Source: Notospermus geniculatus
Taxonomy: Eukaryota; Nemertea; Pilidiophora; Heteronemertea; Lineidae
Assembly (NCBI GenBank): GCA_002633025.1
Contig: NMRB01000122.1
Location: 518,403 to 582,402, forward strand
Length of the DNA stretch: 64,000 nucleotides
Direction of reading: 5' to 3'
Positions within the stretch are counted from its first letter, which is position 1. The number at the start of each line of letters is the position of its first letter. Under the pieces are notes generated by a model that was not told the DNA's origin, ran no database searches, and saw only the letters and a program-made list of their open reading frames with translations. A program made the translations under genes and the position numbers. This document shows, piece after piece, positions 46,252 through 59,500 of the stretch.

Positions 46252-49200
46252 GATTCTTTCTTTTTACAAAACGATTGCAAAGTGAGTAGGACAACAGATT
46301 CTACTACTTCCCGCTGTACAAGTTTGGAAGTAGACAAGCAAACCAGACCTTGGTTCCATGATCCGAAGCAAAGTAATGCAACCTTATGATTGTGGTAACA
46401 TTGTCGTGCACAGATCCCTATGATGTCTTTAAAACATGTCACAAATGTTACCGTTCTCAAGAAAAGGTGTGAAAACAATCGTCACCTTTGCATATCAAGT
46501 AGTCATTCTTGAATCGTCCTTGTTCTAATTCCCACTGCTTTGTCGACCCTTACACGCCGCAATGCAGAAAATCAGTTAGCAAATAGTCGGAACAAATGGT
46601 TTTGAATGGTGTAAACATTGCTTGAAAGGGGAAAAGACGCTTCGAATTTCGAACGAAACTTGAGTTGGTTACATTTGCATCAAAAGGAATCTCTGTGACC
46701 TTCCTTTCTCGGATGGTGCACCGTGCCCCTCATAACTAGGCCGGGGTAAATCTTCAAAGAATATCCCTTTGTCTTCAGCGAAAAGGTTCAACCTACAATC
46801 ACCCCAATTATGGCCTGAAAGAAATGGAACGTTTTCTCTTGTATTTCGGATATATCAATCACTTTGGTTCATGTCCTGAGCTTTCCTCAATGTCATGTCC
46901 TTAATCGGTAAACATGAGGTACGATGGCCCACGCCTACACCAAGAAGGCCACCAGGGTGTACAACCCTTGGCCTGCATGGACCCCTTTGGGGGCAGAAAG
47001 TAACTTTTTAGATTGTACCCCATCAACTGATCTTTAGTAGCCATTACTTGCAGAAACTGTGATTTGTTTCGACGCTTAGATGCCAAATGCGTACATTTCA
47101 ATTCAACAGCGTCAGGAGTTTTTCCACCTGAGCGGAATGATGATTTAACTTTCTACCATCCCGCCGATTTACCCATTACATTTTCCTGAGAATTAGTCGC
47201 ATTGCTCGTCTGAAAACACATCAAACCAACCCAATAAGAGAATTCTCCGGATCTCAGGAAGTGTTGATCACAAGGAGTTTCCTGGTGGCTCATTCTGTGC
47301 CATGCCCATTTCCCCCTCATAAAGTTGACTTACCATAAAGAATTGCCCCATTTAACGCTTCCATAATGTCTTTAGATGCTACTAAAATCTTAATAAGCTT
47401 GTTGACAAGTTTTTATTGTTGAAGGCGACTTGTGATAGTTTCAGATGTTTGAGCCAGAAAATTCCTACTCTGTAAGTGTAATCGTAGAGAGTGACTTTTG
47501 TTAGTTCTATCAGATTCATTACGGTTGCAGTATGTGCTAGAGAGTTCCTTTTTTCAGTGTAAGGTTGCTTTTGATAGTTCTTTCTGCCAGAGAGTTCCAG
47601 TACTTCAGTGTTGAAGGTTGCTTGTAAGTGCTATGTGTACCAATGAGCTGTTTGAACGATAGGCTAGAGAAGTAACTGGGGCCGATGGAAATGCTGTCTC
47701 GATCGGAGGTTGATGATTGCACCAAATAGGAAACCCTTCAATAATCTCAATGAAAAAGATGATAAGACGGGCAAATCGCCCAGAACATGTGAAAGAAAGA
47801 GTAGTCCTTTCGAGGAAGTAGACAATGCACAGTAAAAAGGCCCAGTGACTCTTGCTAAGGTTCTTGACCTGCTTCGGGTGCCTGCTTTTTGGCTTGCTGT
47901 AATCTTCCGGCACCAAGAAGATGAAAAGTCGGGAGTACACACCAGAACACCCTCGATACGCTTTGCTGTGGCAGAATTCCCTGCGTACAGCAATACATGG
48001 CAAATCACAGTGAAGGTTGTGCGAGGTATGTCAAGCGTGTAACGCGACCACCGAAGCAGGACACGAGGATGAACCCATTGTGACACCCCGTTCATAACTT
48101 GTAAAGATATCTCCGGGTAAATCTTGCTACCATTGTAAGAGGTTATAAGGCATTTTGATATCAATGTCCAGCCAAGAGAAAACCATACTGTCTCATTGTG
48201 GATGGCAAATGACAAATTATTTATGACTAAATTACACTGTTAAAGCCGTCAGAGACCATTAAACACAGCCATTTTAACCCAAGGTGTGAACTTACAACGT
48301 TATGTTTTTCCACCATGATTCACTTTTTATCAAGAATTTAAAAACGTACATTGAGTGATTATATGACGAAGAGGAGCTGGAGTATAGAAATGTAGAGACG
48401 AGGAAAATTCCTAGTTTTGAACTCTATCTTTACTTCAGGTTCGCCAAGACCTGTTTCTTCAAAACAACGCCAATGCGACTCCCATACGCCCGCCGTCGTA
48501 GAAGTTTTCGCTCAAAGTCAAAATACATGAATATGTTCAGGAAAGGTTCAAGCCCAATACCAGGTTGAACACAGTAGTGTAATGCCCATTACATAACAAT
48601 CCGATTTGATTTGGTTTTCTCGGCATGTTCGTCCTTCTGTACATGTACGTCATGTACGTACCCCTCTTGGGCCCGAATCTGAATTTCCCAAAAAAATCTG
48701 ACATTCTATACTTCGAGCATTAGTCGTTCGCCTAGTATGTACAGTAAGCAGTCTCATATGAGACGCTGTCAGCGCCGTTGGTATCCCGAAATCCTTTTTT
48801 TGCTGCCGGAGTACGAGCGACAAATGGAACCAAGCAAATGGAAAGAAAAATGAATCCAACGTTGATTGCCAACTTGGATATCAATAAAAGGCTTCATGAG
48901 GTTTTACGGTCCAACACTCCTAACTGAATATTGATGACGACCTCATGCATGTTTCCACTAAAACGCATTCCTTCATGGTGACTCCGTAAAGGATTCACAT
49001 CGTCCTCTAATTGGTGAACAATACCGATGTGATCTGACCTTTAAGGTAGAAGTTTAAAACTACAACACATTAATAACCAATTATACCCTTCTCTTCAGAT
49101 ATCACAAAAACCCTGTCAGGGACGAATAGAGCAAGTTTAAACCCCTTAAACCGTAACACTCTGGTTTATTGGTCACGCCGATTAAAACTCGCGAATCTCA

Positions 49201-50038
49201 TTTGATGGCGAGTGCATTAAGTGTTTCAAAAGGACAATGTGTTCATGATACGGGGAGATTTCCATATTTTTGTATTGTGTGCACAGATCTGAGAGGCTAT
49301 AGGCTTAATGCCGCCCATACGGTACCGCATGGAAACAGCCTGGGTCTTTTCAGGTAGCGGTCAACTTTGAAATTCATTCCCCACCTGCGGTCAGGCTGCA
49401 TTTACTCTCAATAAGAGGGTATCATAGACTGGCAAGCCTGTTTACACAGTTTCACACCCAAGTTGACAATCAGGAACTATAACATTTGAAGTTTATCCCA
49501 TCAGCGTAAAAAGGGAATTCGTTCCGGGTATCGGGTCTTGTGTTCTCGTCAGAGGAGAGGTGACAAGCCGTATTGTTCCCCAATATTGTAACCAAGGGGC
49601 GTGTCCATCCAGGAATTAACTTGAAATCCATTTCAAGGATTGCTCATCAAAGGGACAAAGTCTTTCGTCAAAGGAATAACATCCACGTTGTATGAACTCA
49701 CGTGTAGGCCTATTATCAACGCCAGGCTCGGCTGTTGCCTTTATATTGACATTCTTTTCCCGAGATGGGAACATGAACCAAAAAATACTTGTCACACTTT
49801 CTCCCTAAGGGCAGTGACTTTTACCTTTTTTGGTAGCAAGTATCTGGACACTTTTAAACACAACATCGTTTCTCCAGGCAAGAGAAAAGTAAATGTACTC
49901 AAAACAGTTGTCTGTGTAATAATACCTGTGATTGCTTCTTTCAGATAGTCAGACAGATCTACATGCATCAAATTCAATAGTTGTGTTTTTTCACCAAAAA
50001 CATGCCGTTAATTCAAATCCCAATTTCCTATTTTTCAG

Positions 50039-50937
50039 AACTGCAACACCGATTGGCTGTCCAGCAACAACAGCAGCAACAACATCATCATACGTCACAT
50101 CCGGTGCACTTGGCATCGCCTCGTTCTCACCTAACGTCGCCTCATTCTGATACATCGAGCACGTGTGCCAACATGGGTGCGCTGGGATCTGGTGCTAGCA
50201 CACCCAGCTGCGCTAACAGGGAACTTTCAACAAGTCCTGTCGAATCAAAACCTAATGTGAATGACATTGAGGTCACAAAGATCAAATCGGAGGATAGTGA
50301 CGTGGACGATTTAGAGGACGATGACGATAAGTCAGATTCGGGAAAGAAAGACGATGAGTCGAACCCAGGATCAGGAGATCCGCCAAAGAAACGTAAAAGA
50401 AGGGTTTTGTTCACCAAAGCACAAACATACGAACTTGAACGAAGGTTTCGCCAGCAGCGGTACCTCTCTGCTCCAGAACGTGAGCACCTTGCCAGTATCA
50501 TTCGCTTGACTCCAACACAGGTGAAAATCTGGTTCCAGAATCATCGGTATAAGATGAAACGGGCACGGCAGGAGAAAGGGTTGGAGATGAACCCACTTCC
50601 GTCGCCGCGACGGGTGGCGGTGCCGGTGTTGGTCAGGGACGGAAAGCCCTGCCAACCGGGGATAAATAGTTCCTTAAAACAACAGGACATTTCGATGCAG
50701 TCAAATCTGGCAGCCATGAATGGCGGCCTGAACGGTATGAACTCCATGAGCATGAACGGTATAGCATCAACACTGGGATCAGGTATGAACTCTGCCTACA
50801 GTATGAGTGGCATTAACTCTATGAACATGAGCATGAACTCAATGAACATGAGCATGGCCGGCATGAACATGAACAATATGAATGTCTTACCGTCATATAA
50901 CCACCCTCTTATGCAGCAACAGACAAGATGGTGGTGA
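50039..50937 (+). CDS. Nkx2.2: Nkx2.2 homeobox protein, second coding exon (homeodomain and NK2-SD)
   Basis: Completes a 375-aa nuclear DNA-binding protein (369 aa from the second ATG). The exon opens after TTTTTCAG with a poly-Gln/His stretch ([13 protein letters not shown]), then Ser/Thr-rich sequence and an acidic stretch before the homeodomain (residues 194-253, bases 50389-50568). The homeodomain reads [18 protein letters not shown] at its start and [15 protein letters not shown] at its end, with Trp48, Phe49, Asn51 and the NK2-diagnostic Tyr54. [18 protein letters not shown] (about 264-281) is the NK2-specific domain and, with the arm sequence, separates Nkx2.2 from Nkx2.1. The C-terminus is rich in Met, Asn and Ser and ends QQTRWW, comparable with QAQQWTW in vertebrates. 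TGA at 50935. It should bind CAAGTG-type NK2 sites. Confidence 0.96.
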
Positions 50938-52325
50938 TGGTTGACTGGTATGGGTTTGCTAGGTTTTAACTCGTAAATGGCTCGAACAGGATCGTCTGTG
51001 AGATAACCCTTCAATGTTAGAAAGGAGGGCACGAAACTACCATGAGATTCATTGAGTTTGAAAGCAAATGGCCTGACACATACCGTACTTTCACATCTTA
51101 GGGTTACTCAATAATATTCAGGCTTAGCCCTCTTCTAAAAATTACGTCGGAGAGCATTGTGCTAAGTCAACCAACCGAAATGTAGATTGTTTCATCACCA
51201 GGCCTTAAGTCAGCGAACTTGTCGTCAATTTCATATTCGACATGGGTTCTAATTGTTCAGTCTGTATTCATTGTTGGTGTGCAGCCTTTGTTCGTAGGCC
51301 TCACCATTGCTAGCAGTAAGCACTTGTGCTTCACGTATGTCTAACTTGTAAGATGTGAAACTACGTCACGTGTAGGCCCACATGTAATGTACACGCACCA
51401 ACCAGTTGCTTCATGGTTCTGACGTCGGGTGCAAAAGGTGGTAGAAGAATCCATATCATAGCAAATCGCTAAGCGTTGTGCGAAAGGATTTGGCTACGTC
51501 GTGGTTTTAGTACGTGCATTTACCAGATCAGCAGCTGAGATCGGAGTTATTAAGGAAAAGAAATTTGGACGTTGGCAGAATTTATCACTGCCTTGTTTTT
51601 CGACTGTCCCACCAAACTGTAAATAATATAATTATTGTGCTAAAGAGTGGTACACTTTTTTATCAGTTTATTCTACAATGGCAATTGATGTTCTAAAATA
51701 CTTGTATACATGTTCATATTGTAAATAACTTGGGGATGACCATTTGAAAAGATAGTCGATTTCTGCGAACGCAACACTTTGTAAAAGGGGCTCAGTGTTC
51801 AGTTTGGCCCCAGTGAGGATTTCATCCGTCTTCGGCTGTGGGGCTTTCCCTCGCCGTAGCCAGGGAGGGTCACTATGTTTTACAAGATACTCGAGATTCT
51901 AGATACTCAAGATTCTGGTTAAATTCTCCATTTGTCGCACACTGAATCATGCCATGTTCAACAGATTTTTCCAAATCGTGTTTTACATGAAAAGTATATG
52001 TTTTGGCCACAAATGGCATTATATTGCATTTATTATAGTCATTCCAGTTATGATACATATCACGGTGTTATATTAACTTCTATCAGAGTGTGAAGTAATG
52101 GACACATTGCCCTCCTGAACTCGGTCTTTCATTTCATTTTCTACGGGGTGGGTTGAGAGGGGGCAAACGACTTTTGTTCAGGTTTACACTCAACTGTAGT
52201 TTTTAATCCTACTTGACGTCACGTGACGAATTCCAATAGACTACATGTACATCATTTCCACATGTGAGAAGTAGGGGAGCATTCAGGCATTACAATGTAC
52301 GTCCTCCCCGCCTGTTGTCAATTAC
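50938..52325 (+). other. Probable Nkx2.2 3' UTR and downstream flank
   Basis: AT-rich sequence after the stop with no other coding exon. TAAATAATATAATTATTG near 51620 looks UTR-like. No AATAAA close to the stop was found; the first clear one I saw is at 53009-53014, so the UTR end is undecided. Confidence 0.4.
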
Positions 52326-52585
52326 AGCTGAGGGAGTAACAAAGGAAAGTGGAAAATAAGAAGTGGGACATTTGGAATTTTGCGCGATTTTTTCAATTTC
52401 TCCAATTGGGAGAAATTTTTTTCCCATTTTGGGAATTTAAAAAAAAATGACATGACATTTTGTCTGATTTTTCGGGCGATATTTCTCAAAATGGGGAAAA
52501 TTTTTCTCCCAATTAGAACATTGAAGAATTTGCGCAGAATTCCAAAAATTATTATTTTCCACTTCTATTTCTCACTCCCTTAGCT
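52326..52585. repeat. Foldback MITE-like element, 260 bp
   Basis: The ends are AGCTGAGGGAGTAAC and CTCACTCCCTTAGCT. Imperfect arms continue for over 100 bp on each side (shared AAGTGGAAAATAA, TGGAATT.TGCGC and CTAATTGGGAGAAA blocks), so the element is almost one large hairpin. It is AT-rich and non-coding. Confidence 0.7.
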
Positions 52586-55500
52586 TCAATGACTATCCTT
52601 CAGTTATTGTTGTCACTCAATGAAAGCGTCAGCCGTGACAACCATGCAATGTGTGAGTTAGTTGGAACATTAGGCTTGACCATTGTATATGTAGGTGTAT
52701 TCTGAAACATGTACATTGTAATACATGTTCAGTGGATTCTTGCCATGGTGTCACTCTCTGACTGACGTCTTGGCGTCATGTCATGGCAAGAAATCTTGAA
52801 TCAGTTCACACGTGTGCACTGACGTCTGATGTGACACTACATGTAGGTGGGTAGTCGTTATAAACGAACCCAAATACTGTTACAATGTAATGTACCTCGA
52901 CAAACCTCATATTTGTTGCGGACCAATGTGTATGTTCTGTTGAGTGTTTTACGATGAAGTGACTTCATGCCAATACAATCGAAATCACAATCTATTGTTT
53001 GATAATTTAATAAACTAATGAATTCTAATGAGTTGGTCTATCCTTCGTTGTCTTTCGTTACTGAACACCCTGGCCTGGTGTCATGGAGGAGCTCCTTTCT
53101 GCCATGCTGAGAGTTGAGATTTCAGAACGTTCAGGGTGGTCATTACCATGATTAGTATATAAAGGCAACATGGACGGTAGGATGACAAGTTGTCCATGGC
53201 AGATCTGAACCAATATTTTTGATGAATATTTCGTGGTGTGAGATTGGACGACAGCAGCGGGGGATTGTGAATGGAAAGCTAGTTCATTAAGTTGGTGGAA
53301 GAGACGATGTTGAATTCGAGTGTGCCTGGAGCAAGGGGCTGTGACGTATGAAGTATTGGAGACGTACATGTACACGTAAGATGGTATCTTGAGCCAACGA
53401 GGTTTCATATCGATACGCCCTCAGTTCAGACTTCCTTCTGCCTATCAACGGAGCGAGGTCCGAAGGCGAAGTGACCGTAAAGCCTCGATGATTTCAAGAT
53501 GGTAAGATGGTTGTGTTGGTATTTGGGGGTCAAAAAGGGCCAGCAACGACAGGAGAACAATAAATCAGACATTTTGGGATGAAAAATAATGTGGTTAAAG
53601 CATGCTACAGTAGGTCAGTCCTTCCATTTTGCATTTCTCCACCAGCCATTGTCCAAGTCGTGACTTCTCGCATTATATCACCATTAGGTGCGCTGAAACC
53701 AAACCAATATTAATTTCATGCACTGTGACCGTTTCACAAGCTTTCGGTTTCACTTAAGTTCCAGTACAAAAGGCTTTTATGTCACGTAAGTTGTGTTTCA
53801 TAAACTTGATTATGCTGCGGAAGGACTCGATGAATATGATATATTGTAGTACAAAGTCCAGGAAGAGAGAGCTTATATAGGGGCGCGGAGTAATATGATA
53901 TTGACGTAGACAATCATACCTTGCACGCAATCTGGAGGTGAAAGAATAAATGTTAACAACACGGTACGATTGGGTAAAATAGAGTGCTTGTTTAGCGTGA
54001 AGTATGGACCCAAGGGTTTTCTACAGCAAACCGGAACCGATGTTAAGTGTCGTTGGTTATAAGCTTTTATTATATGGATGATTGACTGACCCATACCACA
54101 AGAACCATTTAGTGATTAATTTACTACACTCCACTTTATTTGTTCGTCATTCTAGCAGAACGAGCACTCATTCACTAATAGATTCAGAAACCTTCGACAT
54201 GATATGACGATTGTTTTTGCCCGGGGCTTCGTCATCCGCTCGGGTCAGATAATCACTGGTCTGGGACGTCATGACCGTAGCACTAGTCCCGGGCTTTGTT
54301 TGGGTCAGCTGACCAGTAAATGGCCGCCATTGTTCACGATCGCCCAGTGGTATAAAATATTCATTCCGTGATGAATGCGTGCTAACTTTACCATTGTTTC
54401 CAATTAGGGTTAGTGATTTCATCAGTTCCTCGTCTCGAAACAGATTTCAACTGTTTAGAACAATAGACACAGGCTAACATATTGAATTTATCCAATGCCT
54501 TGTCGTTTCGGTCAGTGATTTCGGCAGAATGAAGATATGAGACAGGAATATGGACTCTCAAATCAAGATGCGGGGTTCCGCGAATCAACGCCCGATGGAG
54601 CCATCGCTACCGGGCCCTAGGGAACGAAACATCACGTCCAAACCACAGTCAACTTCATTCGCCATATTGGCTGACTTACTGAGAACTTGACTGAACTCTG
54701 ACAAAGGCTACGTCGGAGGGCATTAGGTGCGTGTTGGAAGGGGCAGGAGTGCCAGTGCTACCCAACAGGATGATGAGTACAACCTGAACAGGACCAGGGC
54801 TGCTGAAGGTGTATTTAAGGTCCTAGTTAGGCCTCAAGGAAGGTCAGGCGAACAAAACATTGAAAGCCATCTTTTAAACTTCTGTCCGCAGATAGCAAGA
54901 AGAGCTGGAAAAGAGAACTAACTATAAACCAGGCAGAGGAATGCCAGCCAGGTAGACAGCCTATCGGAAAATGATGGAGACCTATAAAAACAGAGCTAGA
55001 GTCAGCCGGAAAAGGCGTGCAACCTGAAATCATTGAACAAGGACAGTTGGACAACCTGATAGTAACCGTCAGATTGTGTCCCATCCTATTATTAATGACC
55101 TCCGGACCGCTGGTCTCGTTATTATTTCACGTGGTAATCTCTCGGACCAGATTTTCCCAGCTTCACGCTGGCCAGTTCCATCCCTGCAGTCCCCGCGCCC
55201 AACGCACGCAACACACGATCGAGGACTTTCCCCCGCAAGTGTCGTGAAGTCATTGCCGGATAGGAGGTTGAAGTGGTTTTACGACACTGGCTTACGGCAA
55301 TATGCAGAGGAGTGACCAACCATAACACGACATCCACTCCTGTTGGAGGAGAGTGGACAGAGGACACAGGGAAAGTGTCCCTATCCTTTCAGTCCATTGC
55401 GGTAACCGCCAAAGTTTGGGCGAAAATTAAACATCATTTCCGGTCCTGTTCCGATGTGTCCACTGGGATGATGATATTGTTGACAAATGTCATTTTGTTG

Positions 55501-56355
55501 ACATTTTGTAGGTATATCCTCCTACAATACAGAGCAGGGTGCCACACATGTATTTTCTATCTGTTAAATCCGTCACACCGATACTATGACGTCATATGGT
55601 GATAACTGTTATACCACCATCTTTGTTGTAAAGGTCTACAGGGTGTGGAGGTCTAGTACTCCCACTCTCATACTCATACTGATCAGACCTCAGATACATC
55701 AGTAAATGTTGCTTCCGTTAAAGTTACGAGTGAGTGATAACCAGAGAGTGTTTGTAAATATTTAATATGGTAACCATAATGTCTGGCACGGGCAAAAGGT
55801 GACTGTGCAATAATACTTCATCAGTCGAGCAACAAATCGAGAGCTGATCACTCAATTGTGAAGATGTGTTGTTGATTACCATGTATTTGTTCTAATTAAC
55901 TGAGCTTGTGTTTGCTGTGATAGATGGTGTGGTGTCGTGACGAGGTGCACAAGTTGTGGACCGTAAACTGGGAAATTTACCAGATGAAATGGCGAGGAAT
56001 GACGTGGCCACGAAAGTTGTGTGACCTTCCTCTTGACCTTGGTGAAAGTCACCATCATGTCATTGATTCATGTCGTCATGGAACCCTCGAGCGAGACCTA
56101 TCATGCAATTCTGAGAGCACTCACAAAATCTTATGTCCATGCCTTTGGCCACATGATGTCTGTCAACTTACTACAGATTACGATAATCTCAAAAAACACC
56201 CTCCTTTCCTACTGTCAGAGGGAAACGTCCGGGTCGTTAGGTGGCGCTCGCCCGTCCCAGGCGGAGCAAGTTAGGACTGGTCCACAACGCACCCGGCCCC
56301 AAAGGTTACAACTCAATGGACAAATCATCAGAAGAGTATAATGTGCCTCCAGTGT
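52586..56355. other. Intergenic DNA downstream of Nkx2.2
   Basis: No recognised gene. It contains the second occurrence of the 34-bp word (52607-52640), an AATAAA at 53009-53014, and a GTCCGAAGGCGAAGTGACCG block at 53458-53477 shared with 7197-7216. Open frames near 54727-55600 are short and unidentifiable. Confidence 0.4.
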
Positions 56356-56543
56356 GAAATTGACAACAGGTTGGCAGGACATGAGGCCTGGTAATCGAAT
56401 AGGCATAGTGTTCTAAAACCTGCATGTGATTGGTCAATTTAACGCAACGCTCCGCTACACATTTATTTCAGGTGGTTCAAAGCCTTGATATTGCTGAGGG
56501 ATCCTTAGGTGTGAAGGTATGGTATGTTTTGTGGATTTGGTCA
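56356..56543 (+). repeat. Dispersed repeat, copy 2
   Basis: Second copy of the family at 31293-31462, same orientation. It is more diverged in the middle, where it has a longer T-rich stretch. Confidence 0.5.
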
Positions 56544-59500
56544 GAGAGGGTAGGAATCAACTTGGCTACCATCTCTTTCGATGATTATTGCACAATCGGC
56601 ATTCTCCATTAGTCCTTCCCATATGTGCAGGACGGTGCATCCGTGCCACCGACAGCACGCCGTCCATGAATTCTCATCCAACCTAACAGCACATTATTTA
56701 ATCAAGCGAAGCTTTTAACGGTAAGTGTGCATGCTCAACCAGCTAGTTACAGCTAACAAGACGATGAATTCTAAATCATACGTCCCGGTAAAGTAACTAC
56801 CTCGCCATAAAAATGACGGAAAGCTCGTCGTTACGTCTTCTATCAATTAGGCCCGAACCGCTTACCGATGATGAGAACGAACAATCATTACCACTCGAAT
56901 TAAACATCTTTATTAGCTCTCCTTGTTTTCTCCGGATCATCTTGATAAAAATTTATTACTGGTATCGAAATTAAAAACGGTTGCCTTGGCGACCCGGGCA
57001 ACAGGAAGGTATTTTATCTCCAAATTGTTTTCTAAGATGATTAGGAGTGATGACTCTCAAACAGAACCTCCGGTCGCTGGATGCTCTGTTTTTATCGTCT
57101 ATACATCATAATTATTCATCTTCATTAGCGGGCTTTTATCTGTTTGCGACTAAATGAGAGGTATGGAGTCTACCTAATTAGAGGCCCGGCGCGATGTGTG
57201 CTAATGCCGGTACTGATGACCGGCAATAGAGAACGATGTTTAGGGTGGGCCGGTAGTAGCCAATAGATGATTAGACGGACGGCAAATCGCCGGGGAAGTC
57301 ATCCCGGTCGTTACGGGAAGTCTATGATGGCTGTCTTTTACCCTAATCGGTAGTTGTTATAGCCACACTAGGCTAGATCACCCATAAGACAGTTAACACG
57401 GTGAAGATGACACTCAGAGTCATTCGGCGCCAGGGATATCTGATGGGGACCCTTTTGTGCAAAGAGAGAACGACTAAGGTACACAGTAATTAGGCGACTC
57501 CCAGACGGACAGGTCAATGGGACTTGATGCTGGAGTCAAAGTCCTGGTTTGTACGTTGGTTACGTTAAAGGATAAAGTCATTCATGCAGCACTACAGTGC
57601 ATGTACTGCATATCCTACCCAAAATGGATAAAGGGTCTTCACACCGCCCTCCACAAACTTATTTGCGAGCGGCTTACCCATATATCTGTGTTATTAGTAA
57701 AATTGTGATGCATTTTTTTGAGTTGCAAGCACAAGACTTCACATTCGGCGAAATGACGTCACATACCACTATGACGCATTCAACACTCCGTGTCCCGGAT
57801 GTCGAACATCCATCTGAATAATCACATGATATTATTCCTATCATCAGTCTCACCGGCAATTTGCCGAAGCTTTCCTCTTCCGAAGGATCCCGAGGAGGAA
57901 AAGGGTATGTCTCAAGATGACGAACGAAATGGTAAAATTATGCATACGGCATTTATGAGCTGGCGAAGCTGACACGGAGAGCTGACGGAAAGTGAAGTGA
58001 TGACTGTGAGATGGGAATAAATTTCAATATAAGTCATGGTGTTTTCCGTGTTGAATATTAAGGCTTACGAGTGTTGTAAGCGTTGGTGTCGTGGAAAATT
58101 AATGTGGAAAGGGCAACCCTGTTTGACTCTCCACAAGAGAGGGAACGAGTACGATTAATTAAGAAGTAGAAGAAGAGTACGTGACCCTGAAATACATGTT
58201 GGCTGTCGTATAGGGGGCTACTGTGACTGAAAAACGTCACCATCAAAGAGTGTCGCCATCTCCATCACACGATCACCGGATCCGCCCGAGAATCGAACCT
58301 GCAACCACACAGATGTCAAGACTTTCTTCTTCACTAATGCTACAGGATCTGATATGGAACAAAATTTGAATTATTGACCTTAACGTATTTTAAATGTCTG
58401 ACAGAATGCTGAACCCTGTTAGGTACAACCGCAGGTGTTCCTCAAGGGCCAATTCTAAGTCCATTCTCCATTACTCTTAGTTAGTCTGAAACCAAGAACC
58501 ATTTGACCCTCATTGTACTGAATTACAAAATGCTAATAAGGGATATTTTATAGGCGTAGAAGGGTGAACCCTGATAGCAGTATGCTAATGAGAATTCACA
58601 AAATATCGCAAATTTCCCCATCCCCTACCCGGCTAATTAGAAACAGATGAAACGAACGACATTGCTGGCGTTCCGGGAAGAATGCGGTATTCAACTGGTA
58701 CTTCACTCAGAGAATCGGTTAGCCCTTTGATACGCCACTGTTGCCAGATTTGGATATCTTTATTATTTACCCCTCTCCAAGTCGCAGATGACCACTCGAG
58801 ATGTGTCGAGGGAAGCGGATGCGAGCCGAGATTTCCATGTTCTCCGAGCGAGAAAGCTCGTTTTCATTACCCGCTCTTGTTCTGTTTGAACAACAGAGAA
58901 AGAATTGAAAATTTCCTGGTTTCTAAGCATGCGCAAATACGGAGACAATAATATAGCTACTCTGGGAGAAAGGGCGGATGTTTGGCTTGCGGGCTGACTC
59001 TCGCGAACTGTTCATTTCATATTGGTATTAGAATGACTCCCGCGGAGATTTCTACAGTATGTAATTATCCTTACACCTACTGGGCGATTCTTTCATTTTG
59101 CTCTGGCGGTGGATAAATATCCCGTGCATTATTGTGATAATTGTCTAAGACGGCCAAAGGAAGTGACTTGAAAGTGCCCTCATTGTTCCTGCCAGTTTTC
59201 CTGATGGTTCAAGTGACAACCTGATACTAAGTGAAATGAGTCAACGCCACCGAGATGGTGTATTTTCCCTCCTTCATTTATTGGAGAGGCTCTATGGCAT
59301 GCAAACATGGCGGCAAAATAAACATGGCAGACGTGAAAACTATTAGAGATGTCATGATGATGTAATTGTTCTCTCTATGCTGCTTGTACTTTTATGTTTC
59401 TCACTGCTACTAGATGAACTAAGTGGAATTAAGGCAAGGTGCTAGTATCGATCCAGATTGAAAGTCGACAAAAAAACTAACTTACCATAAAATCTGTCGA

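Larger units (their letters stand above)
42374..50038 (+). other. Nkx2.2 intron (7.7 kb, phase 1)
   Basis: Starts GTAAGA and ends TTTTTCAG. No conserved exon between the two coding exons was found, which matches the two-coding-exon layout of vertebrate Nkx2.2. It contains a perfect 32-bp palindrome (45929-45960) and a 268-bp CAGGG-ended element (45984-46251). Around 44400-44900 there are duplicated GGCGACTAA/CTCTGG words and several TAATGA/ATTAATGA homeodomain cores. Open frames at 47605-48215 (minus) show no recognisable domain. Confidence 0.75.

Noticed and set aside
45773-46478. Open frames around the CAGGG element
   Set aside because: They are translations of the MITE and its G-runs; a similar frame appears in the other copy.
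47605-48215. Long open frames (132 and 183 codons, minus strand) inside the Nkx2.2 intron
   Set aside because: The two overlap in different frames, show no recognisable motif, and no splice or promoter context supports either.
58278-58347. Functional tRNA gene
   Set aside because: A-box and B-box words are present but the T-stem does not pair and no anticodon arm is clear, so it is kept only as a tRNA-like relic.
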